64,000 nucleotides of DNA, taken from the NCBI RefSeq assembly GCF_900110675.1, contig NZ_FOEN01000002.1, positions 1 to 64,000 on the forward strand. Direction: 5' to 3'. This DNA comes from Ignavigranum ruoffiae (GTDB lineage Bacteria; Bacillota; Bacilli; Lactobacillales; Aerococcaceae). This document shows positions 57,434 to 64,000 of this stretch, piece after piece. The notes beneath the pieces are model-generated. The model ran no database searches and was not told the origin of the DNA. It worked only from the letters and a program-made list of their open reading frames with translations. The translations under genes were made by a program, and so were the position numbers. The stretch's first letter is position 1, and every line of letters starts with the position of its first letter.

Positions 57434-57463
57434 TTGGAGTACATCCTTTTCCCCCCCTATAAT
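57434..57463 (+). promoter_or_regulatory. Promoter of aspA
   Basis: -35 TTGGAG (57434-57439), 18-base spacer ending in seven C, -10 TATAAT (57458-57463), 34 bases before ATG 57498. The C tract in the spacer is unusual. Confidence 0.65.
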
Positions 57464-57497
57464 AAGGGCAACGCTTACAATAATAGGAGGACTCTGA

Positions 57498-58916
57498 ATG
57501 CTTAAAGATAGCAAGTCGTATAGAAAAGAATTTGATTCCATTGGCTCACATGATGTTCCTATTGATGCCTATTACGGTGTTCAAACGATTCGCGCCAAAG
57601 AAAACTTCCCAATTACCGGATACCAACTTAACCCAATCTTTATCAAAAGTTTGGCTTATATCAAGAAAGCGGCTGCCTTAACCAATGCTGAAATTCAACT
57701 TTTGAGTCAAACAAAGGCACAAGCTATCAGCCAAGCCTGCGACGAGATTATTAATGGAGAGCATCTAGAACAATTTATTGTAGATCCGATACAAGGTGGA
57801 GCCGGAACTTCGATGAATATGAATATTAATGAGGTCCTAGCTAATCGCGCTTCAGAAATCTTACATGGCAAACTCGGTGATTATCAAACAGTCCATCCAA
57901 ATGATCATGTCAATTATGGTCAATCGACTAACGATGTCATTCCAACCGCTGGTAAAATGACTGTCATTCAACTTAGCAAAGATTTACGTCAAGAATTAAC
58001 TCGTTTGGCCTCAGCATTTGGCGATAAAGCTAAAGAATTCGACCATATTATTAAGATGGGACGGACTCAAATGCAAGATGCTATCCCTATCCGTTTAGGT
58101 CAAGAATTTAATGCCTACCAAGAAGCCGTCGAACGTAATATTCGCCGTTTGGATAAAGTCTTAGAGGAAATGCATCAAGTAAACTTAGGGGGAACAGCGA
58201 TTGGAACAGGTCTTAATGCAGACCGTTTCTATGTCGATCACGTCGTACCTAAATTAGCTGAATATAGCCAACTTCCATTAGTCCAAACCGAAGATCTGAT
58301 TGATGGCACTCAACATATTGATGCCTTTGCCGCTGTTTCAAGTCAACTTAAGAATTGTGCCATTGCCTTTTCAAAAATTGCCAATGACTTACGACTTATG
58401 TCTTCCGGCCCTAAAACAGGCTTTAACGAAATTAACTTACCTAAGAAACAAAACGGTTCTTCAATTATGCCCGGCAAGGTAAACCCAGTCATTCCAGAAG
58501 TAATCAACCAAATTGCTTTCAGAATTGTGGGTAATGATACAACCATTACCATGGCCGTTGAAGCTGGTCAATTGGAATTGAATGCCTTTGAACCAATTAT
58601 CTTCTACTCACTGTTTGAATCTATCACCATCTTAACCCACGGAATTCGCACCTGGATTGACAACTGTATTGTAGGCATTACTGCCAATGCAGGTCGTAGC
58701 CAAGAAATGGTCGAAAATTCAATTGGTATCATTACCGCCATTGTTCCTTTTGTTGGCTACCAGAAAGCAGCCGATTTAGCCAACCAAGCTCTGGCTTCAG
58801 GAAAATCAGTCCGTGAATTAATCCTCGAAGAGAAATTATTAAGTTCAGAAACGCTTTATAAGATTCTGGATCCATACAAGATGACTGAACCTGGCATCTC
58901 AGATATTAATGAATAA
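57498..58916 (+). CDS. aspA: Aspartate ammonia-lyase
   Basis: AspA splits aspartate to fumarate and ammonium. The 472-residue protein shows the aspartase forms of the superfamily boxes: GGAGTSMNMNINEVLANRA (residues about 99-117), HPNDHVNYGQSTNDVIPT, GRTQMQDAIPIRLGQEF and the loop GSSIMPGKVNPVIPEV. These differ from fumarase at the T-S-M-N-M-N and N-Y-G-Q-S-T-N-D positions. AGGAGG precedes ATG. With FumC and malic enzyme it completes aspartate catabolism to pyruvate. Divergent from the LysR gene. Confidence 0.94.
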   Translation: MLKDSKSYRKEFDSIGSHDVPIDAYYGVQTIRAKENFPITGYQLNPIFIKSLAYIKKAAALTNAEIQLLSQTKAQAISQACDEIINGEHLEQFIVDPIQGGAGTSMNMNINEVLANRASEILHGKLGDYQTVHPNDHVNYGQSTNDVIPTAGKMTVIQLSKDLRQELTRLASAFGDKAKEFDHIIKMGRTQMQDAIPIRLGQEFNAYQEAVERNIRRLDKVLEEMHQVNLGGTAIGTGLNADRFYVDHVVPKLAEYSQLPLVQTEDLIDGTQHIDAFAAVSSQLKNCAIAFSKIANDLRLMSSGPKTGFNEINLPKKQNGSSIMPGKVNPVIPEVINQIAFRIVGNDTTITMAVEAGQLELNAFEPIIFYSLFESITILTHGIRTWIDNCIVGITANAGRSQEMVENSIGIITAIVPFVGYQKAADLANQALASGKSVRELILEEKLLSSETLYKILDPYKMTEPGISDINE

Positions 58917-58992
58917 ATAATTATCTGAACCGAAATTGTCATCGGCTTAGTTTCTTATTACGAATATCAAAATCTTCAATACAAAATTTTCT

Positions 58993-59041
58993 AAAAGACC
59001 GGTCTACAAAAGATATTTTTGTGGGTCGGCCTTTTATTCTA
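58993..59041 (+). terminator. Terminator of aspA
   Basis: Long stem with several G-U pairs (58993-59011 with 59017-59035, outer AAAAG/CTTTT), followed by TTTTATTCT on the plus strand. Confidence 0.75.
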
Positions 59042-59157
59042 CATACTCCCCTTCAATGTTCAAAGTCATCAGACTATCTTTTTGCATCTTCTCAACTAAG
59101 AAAAACTTATGGTATGATAGATATAATTATAAAATTATATAAATAAGGAGGTCGTCT

Positions 59158-60627
59158 ATGTTAGATAAAATCAAAGAAGTCATGATTGCGATTATACCGA
59201 TTAATATTTTAGTGATATTCATTGATTTATTTATTTTATCACTACCCAGAGCATCCTTACTGATATTTTTTGCCTCGAGTTTATTGCTGATAGTAGGATT
59301 AGCCTTATTTATGCTAGGTGTAGATATTTCTGCTAGCCAAATGGGAAGGATGCTAGGGCAAGGATTAACAAGTCTGAAAAGTAAACACCATTTATTCCTT
59401 GCAACTGCAGGGGTAGGTTTTATCATCTCGATTGCGGAACCCTCACTCACTATTTTAGCGCATCAAATTGAGCGGGGAAGTTTCCAAGCTATTAGTCAGC
59501 TTACTGTGATTATTATTGTCTCGTTAGGAATTGCTGTTTTTATGGCCTTGGGGATTTTTCGGATTGTATTCCGTTGGAATCTTCGAATCATCATGATGTT
59601 GGGGTATTTACTCGTATTCTTACTTTCTTTCTTTATTGACGATACGATATTTGCCTTTGCCTTCGATGCTTCTGGGGCCACGACGGGCGTGATGACTGTG
59701 CCTTTTATCTTAGCGATTTCTCAAGGAATTAGCTCGATGACCGACAATCCAACCGATGACAATCACTTTGGTCTAGTTGGCATTACCTCGATTGGTCCAA
59801 TTCTAGCAGTCATCATTTTAGGCCTATTAACCCCTCAACTTAATATAGATATCACTGATATTGAAGCGGCTGGCATTAATCCTTCGGAAAATTTTATCTC
59901 TTTTTTCCTAACCCAGGCTTTTCAAAGTATCAAGCAAGTCATTTTTGGATTAGGCCCGCTGCTTCTTATCTTCGCTCTGTATCATTATCTTATTGAGAAG
60001 CAAAGTCAACGAATGATTCGAGATAGTTTACTAGGTTTTCTTTATCTAGCTGTAGGGTTAACCCTCTTTCTACTGGGAGTTTCAACCGGTTTTATGCCGC
60101 TAGGGCGTATCCTTGGAGAGAATTTATACATGCAGGTACCGACCATATGGTTAATGCTGATTGGCTTTATACTTGGGGTAGTCGCCATCTTGGCTGAACC
60201 GGCTATTTACGTATTAATCGACCAAATGGAAATGGTGACAGGTGGAGCAGTGGCCAAATTACCGATACTCATGACACTTTCAATCTCGATAGGTTTGGCT
60301 ATTGTCTTATCAATCGCCAAAATTCTAGTCCCCAACCTTAATTTATGGGGCATCTTATTTATTGGTTTTGCTTTGATATTAATACTTGCCAATAAGGTTT
60401 CGCCGCTCTTTGTCGGACTCGCCCTCGATTCGGGGGGAACAGCCTCAGGGCCAATGACTGGAACTTTTATTTTTGCTTTTATCCAGGGGATTGCTCAAGC
60501 TCATCCCCATGCTGAACCTTTAAGAGATGGTTTTGGTATGATTGGAATTGTAGCGATGACCCCGATTCTTTGTGTTCAAATACTAGGACTCATTTATCAA
60601 AAGCAACAAGATCAAGCCGAAGACTGA
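59158..60627 (+). CDS. DUF1538 membrane protein with internal duplication
   Basis: This 489-residue integral membrane protein has about 12 hydrophobic segments. Two halves repeat the same signatures: LFMLGVDISASQMGRMLG (50-67) and LFLLGVSTGFMPLGRILG (303-320); AEPSLTILAHQIE (93-105) and AEPAIYVLIDQME (346-358); FDASGATTGVMT (169-180) and LDSGGTASGPMT (423-434). These are hallmarks of DUF1538 proteins, for which I know no established function. The inverted-repeat-like duplication and the buried Glu-Pro and Ser-Gly motifs suggest a secondary transporter. It is followed 13 bases later by a P-II-like gene, as in transporter/regulator pairs. It lies next to aspA, behind a terminator. Confidence 0.85.
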   Translation: MLDKIKEVMIAIIPINILVIFIDLFILSLPRASLLIFFASSLLLIVGLALFMLGVDISASQMGRMLGQGLTSLKSKHHLFLATAGVGFIISIAEPSLTILAHQIERGSFQAISQLTVIIIVSLGIAVFMALGIFRIVFRWNLRIIMMLGYLLVFLLSFFIDDTIFAFAFDASGATTGVMTVPFILAISQGISSMTDNPTDDNHFGLVGITSIGPILAVIILGLLTPQLNIDITDIEAAGINPSENFISFFLTQAFQSIKQVIFGLGPLLLIFALYHYLIEKQSQRMIRDSLLGFLYLAVGLTLFLLGVSTGFMPLGRILGENLYMQVPTIWLMLIGFILGVVAILAEPAIYVLIDQMEMVTGGAVAKLPILMTLSISIGLAIVLSIAKILVPNLNLWGILFIGFALILILANKVSPLFVGLALDSGGTASGPMTGTFIFAFIQGIAQAHPHAEPLRDGFGMIGIVAMTPILCVQILGLIYQKQQDQAED

Positions 60628-60640
60628 AAGGAGGAATTTG

Positions 60641-61651
60641 ATGAATACTGAAGAAAAGAACGAACTAATGATGGCGGTCGCTATCGTCAATCAAGCAAAT
60701 GATCGAAAGTTTATCAAACAAGCCACTAAATACGGTCTAGCAGGTGGGATTAGTATTCCCGCTGAGGGCTTGGTTTCTTCTAAATTGCTAAAACTGATGG
60801 GCATACGAAAAGAAAAAAGAAAGATGATTCTTCTTTTTGAAAGAAAAAATCGTCTGATGACCATCTTAAATAAATTGGTGAAAGATTTTAAGATGGATCA
60901 AGCCAATCATGGCATTATTTTCTTATTATCAGCCAACTTCAACTTGGATTCACATAGTAATTTGAGCGACAATGATTGGCAAGAACCATCCCTATCAAAT
61001 CAACTTATCTTGGCAACTTATCGACACCAGCGACGTCAAGATTTCATTGACCATTTCCAATCTTATCAACCTCCCGGTGGTACTATATTTACCGGCATTA
61101 GCTTAATAAAAGAAGAAATCTCTAGAGTTCTGGGGCTTGAACAGGCTCCCCAAAAAGATTTACTATTATCGGTCATGCCCAAGACAAAGGTGAGTGAAGT
61201 TTTTAAAGGACTAGAACATCAATTTCAAATTAGCCAAAGTAAAGGTATGCGACTATACTCATTTGATGTCGACCAATTTAGTAAAGACATAACCAAAGAT
61301 AAGGAAAGAACACCAGTACTTATGAATAAGTCCTTATGTTTATTGGTGGCGATTATCACGGACCCCCTCTTTGAAGCTCTGACTGATTTGCTAGATGAAC
61401 TACAAATCCATGGAGGAACCTTACTACATGGCCGAGGAATCCTTAAAGAAGAAGCAATCGAACATTATTTCCGCATACCGATCAATCCAGAAAAGTTTAT
61501 CTTTTTCATCATCGATACTAAAGAACAAACAGATCATATTTTTACAAGGATTCAAGAACATCCAAAATTGATGTCCGCTCATCAGGGAGTGTATTTCACC
61601 CTACCTATTCAACAAGCATTTGGCTTACATCAAAGGAACCATAATAAATAA
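60641..61651 (+). CDS. Protein with three tandem P-II-like domains
   Basis: The 336-residue cytoplasmic protein starts at ATG 60641 after AAAGGAGG. I read three successive domains, about 8-97, 120-209 and 231-323. Each begins with a beta strand (LMMAVAIV, QLILATYR, LCLLVAIIT), then a helix, then a Gly-Gly turn at equal distance (LAGGISIP 33-40; PPGGTIFTG 144-152; IHGGTLLHGRG 256-266), then a second strand-helix-strand (RKMILLFE, KDLLLSVM, KFIFFIID) ending in a strand (GIIFLLSA, GMRLYSFDV, GVYFTLPI). That is the P-II fold pattern. P-II proteins are trimers, so this would be a single-chain version. The first domain is the most degenerate. It is co-transcribed with the DUF1538 gene. Confidence 0.75.
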   Translation: MNTEEKNELMMAVAIVNQANDRKFIKQATKYGLAGGISIPAEGLVSSKLLKLMGIRKEKRKMILLFERKNRLMTILNKLVKDFKMDQANHGIIFLLSANFNLDSHSNLSDNDWQEPSLSNQLILATYRHQRRQDFIDHFQSYQPPGGTIFTGISLIKEEISRVLGLEQAPQKDLLLSVMPKTKVSEVFKGLEHQFQISQSKGMRLYSFDVDQFSKDITKDKERTPVLMNKSLCLLVAIITDPLFEALTDLLDELQIHGGTLLHGRGILKEEAIEHYFRIPINPEKFIFFIIDTKEQTDHIFTRIQEHPKLMSAHQGVYFTLPIQQAFGLHQRNHNK

Positions 61652-61701
61652 ATTAATAAAAGGATCATCGATTAGTGATATTTTTGTATAACTTAATGAT
61701 A

Positions 61702-61741
61702 AATAAGCCCTAACTGTTTTTTCAATCAGTTAGGGCTTATT
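61702..61741. terminator. Bidirectional terminator between the P-II-like gene and telA
   Basis: A perfect 15-bp stem (61702-61716 with 61727-61741) with a 10-base loop; U-rich tails on both strands (TATTAAT and TATCATT). Confidence 0.85.
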
Positions 61742-61761
61742 TATTAATCAACTTAATATCC

Positions 61762-62904
61762 TTATGAAATCGTCTTTAACAAGGTTTGTTGTAGATTTTC
61801 CTCGATTTTCTTAATTTCTACTTCTGCTTCTTGGCGCGCTTTCTTTGCATTTTGATGAATCTGAATGGACTCTTCAATGGTAGAAATTAAATCTTCATTG
61901 ACCTTCTTCAAGGTTTCAATATCAATGGTGGACCGTTCAGCTTCTTTAGCGACTTCAACTGTATTCTTCTTCAAGGCAGCTGAATTTCGCTTTAATAATT
62001 CATTCGTTGTATCAGAAACTTCACGCTGCATTTCTAAGACTTGTTTTTGCTTATTCATACCGAGAGCAATCACCACTTGCGATTTCCATAATGGAATGGT
62101 ATTGGTAATCGCATCAGACACTTTATCAACCAACAATTTGTCATTATTTTGAATCAGTTTGATTTGGGGTGCGGTTTGGATTGCTACGGTTTTTGATGTT
62201 TTTAAATCATGGACTTTCTTTTCGAATCGGTTAACAGTTTCTTGGAAATCATTGACCACTTGGCTAGCCATCGGATCCCCACTGGTCTTGGCTTGTTCAA
62301 GTAAAGAAGGGATTACTTCTTGGCGCAATTCTTCAATCTTCTCTTCACCCGCTACAATATATAACTGAAGCTCATTGAAATAGGCTACATTCTTCTCATA
62401 AAGCTTATCAAATACGCCGATATCCTTCAGCAGTTCCATCCGGGCATTCTCTAACTGTCCTTGGATTTTATCAATTTGATGTTCCATATTGTCATAACGT
62501 GCCAGGTATTTTTCTACCGAGCGTTTAGCATTTTTGAAGAAAGGAAGTTTGGCTAATAAGCCCTCATCTTGAATCTGCGTAATATCTAGATCTTTAACTT
62601 TGACCATCAAATCAGCCATTAAATTACCAACATCCCCAACATCTTTAGAGCGTACTTCGGCTAATATAGTATCGGAGAATTGCGCAATGTTCTTCTGAGA
62701 TTCACTCCCATAGACGGTCAGCAAGGTTGAGTCTTGCATATCGATCTCTTGTTTGATTTCATTAACCCGTTGGCGATCTTCCTCAGATAGTTCGGCGACC
62801 TTTTGTTCAACCTGTTGAGTCAGGACTGCTTTATCAGTAGTTACAGAATCGGTCAGCGCATTCGCTTTCATCAGTGAATCTAGGGTAATTTCAGATTTAG
62901 TCAT
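61762..62904 (-). CDS. telA: TelA family protein (toxic anion resistance)
   Basis: The 380-residue, largely coiled-coil cytoplasmic protein matches the TelA/KlaA/YceH family: LMADLMVKVKDLDITQ, LLAKLPFFKNAKRSVEKYLARYD (broken by its length, about 118-140), then IPLWKSQVVIALGMNKQK and the C-terminal IDIETLKKVNEDLISTIEE. TelA was named for tellurite resistance on a plasmid; chromosomal members are associated with tolerance of antimicrobials acting on the cell envelope. Here it follows a membrane-anchored binding-protein-like gene at 9 bases, so the two form a unit running in from outside the window. Confidence 0.9.
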   Translation of the reverse strand: MTKSEITLDSLMKANALTDSVTTDKAVLTQQVEQKVAELSEEDRQRVNEIKQEIDMQDSTLLTVYGSESQKNIAQFSDTILAEVRSKDVGDVGNLMADLMVKVKDLDITQIQDEGLLAKLPFFKNAKRSVEKYLARYDNMEHQIDKIQGQLENARMELLKDIGVFDKLYEKNVAYFNELQLYIVAGEEKIEELRQEVIPSLLEQAKTSGDPMASQVVNDFQETVNRFEKKVHDLKTSKTVAIQTAPQIKLIQNNDKLLVDKVSDAITNTIPLWKSQVVIALGMNKQKQVLEMQREVSDTTNELLKRNSAALKKNTVEVAKEAERSTIDIETLKKVNEDLISTIEESIQIHQNAKKARQEAEVEIKKIEENLQQTLLKTIS

Positions 62905-62913
62905 ATTTTCCTC

Positions 62914-63972
62914 CTACTTTATAGCGTCCATCAGTTGCTGCATCAGTTCAAAATTCGGCATCGGCATGATTTGAGTTACTTCTTTGGCTAATCCTGGCAC
63001 ACTAAATTCATTCACATCACCCGTTCCAGCGACGATGGTGCGGAAACCATGTTCCTTCCAGGCTAGGTTCTGTACTTCTTCATCGAGCAAGGCTTCAATA
63101 CCCACTTGAGCTTGGTCATTTAAAGCAATATAGACATGACTGGACCAGACCGTCGGCCTTGGATACAAGATAATGATATCGTCTTTGACTTGTTGATAGG
63201 TCTCCGGTTGAAGTTTTGAGAACTCGAGGAGTTGATTTTCATAACCAGCAATCAATGGATAGGCCCCCACCCCTAAACGCAAGAATTGATTAAACATATC
63301 TGACGAAGAGGTTTGCATATACCCTAAGGCCTGGTAAATCTGTTGAATGGTAGGCAAAATATCTCTTAAACTTTGCTGATCCATAGCCTGATTATTATTC
63401 AAGGCGTTTGCTAATAGGCCTAAAAACATATTCCCTGAATTTGATTTATTCGGGTCCGTAGTAGCGACTAAGATACGACCATTTAACGCATTTAATTCCA
63501 CATCTTGCCAAGTCTTCTTCTCTTTGATTAATTGGGCCAAATTAGGCATATCCACATAATAGGTCCCAGATTCCTCTTGGACGATCCCCTGTTTAATTAA
63601 GGCATCTACCACTAATTTACGTGAATAAAGAACAATAGGGGTATTTAGAACAATTTCATCATCCTTGGCGGAGTTTCCCTGATTTTTAAATAGTTCTAAG
63701 GCTAATTGACTGGAGGGAAAAAGATAATCCTGTTGAGAAAAATCGCCTTGGATCATCTCATAGGATCCATTGACATGAAAGTCCAAAGTCAAATTGTATT
63801 TCTTCTTGATGAGCTTCTTAAAGTCCTCATTCTTAAAAAGCCCCGACTTCTCTCCTCCCAGATAGCCATTCAAGTTGACTTCAGGTTGGGACTGGCTCCG
63901 GTATAAACTATAAGCGATGGCTGAGATCACTACGGCTAGCAGAATCAGCACACCCCAAAATTTGGACTTCAC
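62914..63972 (-). CDS. Membrane-anchored substrate-binding-protein-like protein upstream of telA
   Basis: The 352-residue protein starts at GTG 63972 with AGGAGGAG upstream. Residues 5-23 form one hydrophobic helix (FWGVLILLAVVISAIAYSL) without a lipobox or clear cleavage site, so the protein is anchored with its bulk outside. The rest resembles periplasmic-type binding folds: GYLGGEKSGLFKNEDFKK, the hinge-like TTDPNKSNSGNMFLGLLANA near residue 170 and a DDIIILYPRPTVWSSHVYIAL region near 265-285. I do not recognise a named family or ligand. It is probably co-transcribed with telA and with genes beyond 64000. Confidence 0.68.
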   Translation of the reverse strand: MKSKFWGVLILLAVVISAIAYSLYRSQSQPEVNLNGYLGGEKSGLFKNEDFKKLIKKKYNLTLDFHVNGSYEMIQGDFSQQDYLFPSSQLALELFKNQGNSAKDDEIVLNTPIVLYSRKLVVDALIKQGIVQEESGTYYVDMPNLAQLIKEKKTWQDVELNALNGRILVATTDPNKSNSGNMFLGLLANALNNNQAMDQQSLRDILPTIQQIYQALGYMQTSSSDMFNQFLRLGVGAYPLIAGYENQLLEFSKLQPETYQQVKDDIIILYPRPTVWSSHVYIALNDQAQVGIEALLDEEVQNLAWKEHGFRTIVAGTGDVNEFSVPGLAKEVTQIMPMPNFELMQQLMDAIK

Positions 63973-64000
63973 CGTAAATCTCCTCCTAATTTAATGGTCT

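Noticed and set aside
56447-57541. A 364-residue version of the LysR protein with a long N-terminal extension
   Set aside because: The extension runs through the divergent promoter region and into aspA, whereas ATG 57379 has a strong binding site and gives the normal LysR start.

Overview
The window reads as chromosomal DNA of a low-GC Gram-positive bacterium of the order Lactobacillales. The support is a complete comG pseudopilin operon, rpoY-rnjA, an LPXTG sorting-signal remnant, FtsW/SecG/RNase J of the Firmicutes type, a proton-type F-ATPase c subunit like that of lactobacilli, and AT-rich promoters with extended -10 boxes. An Aerococcaceae-like genus (for example Facklamia or a relative) would fit the mixture of pyruvate dehydrogenase, superoxide dismutase and fermentative enzymes, but this placement is a judgement, not something the sequence proves. 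Most genes are housekeeping and lie on the minus strand.

Layout, left to right. 1-275: the 5' end of an IS30-family transposase gene at the window edge. 353-3516: operon ftsW-ylbG-rsmD-coaD-marR (read right to left). 3587-7333: sodA with its own promoter and terminator, and a yktA-like / inositol-monophosphatase / typA operon. 7662-9093: cysteine synthesis (cysK-cysE). 9173-15474: the complete atpBEFHAGDC operon, with an unusually short delta subunit. 15907-21178: pdhABCD. 21394-23173: an acyl carrier protein and a FetAB-type ABC exporter. 23396-27960: a small accessory-looking stretch with tRNA-Arg, a YtnP-like lactonase, an M42 aminopeptidase with an OppA-like protein that lacks a lipobox, and the tail of a lost LPXTG surface protein. 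28101-36860: operon folD-xseA-xseB-ispA-tlyA-recN-miaA-hflX-def. 37167-41057: a secreted DUF1002 protein and a pepP-asp23-nusB operon. 41135-45542: comGA to comGG. 45691-47756: rpoY-rnjA. 47808-51688: secG-est-rnr-smpB. 51773-53217: a MATE exporter. 53809-58916: malic enzyme, fumarase, a LysR regulator and aspartase. 59158-61741: a DUF1538 membrane protein with a P-II-like partner. 61762-63972: TelA and a membrane-anchored binding-protein-like gene.

How the genes fit together. AspA, FumC and malic enzyme form a continuous path aspartate -> fumarate -> malate -> pyruvate, and pyruvate can enter the PDH complex encoded in the same window. A LysR gene lies between fumC and aspA and is divergent from aspA.

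The most novel-looking system is the gene pair at 59158-61651. It joins an internally duplicated DUF1538 membrane protein to a cytoplasmic protein that appears to hold three P-II-like domains in one chain. P-II proteins normally work as homotrimers, so this looks like a covalently linked pseudo-trimer controlling a membrane carrier. Other points worth attention are the 100-residue AtpH that lacks its N-terminal domain, two families of intergenic inverted-repeat elements (7423-7553 and 15661-15798; 37007-37063 and 53579-53636), and a third structured intergenic element at 53324-53442.
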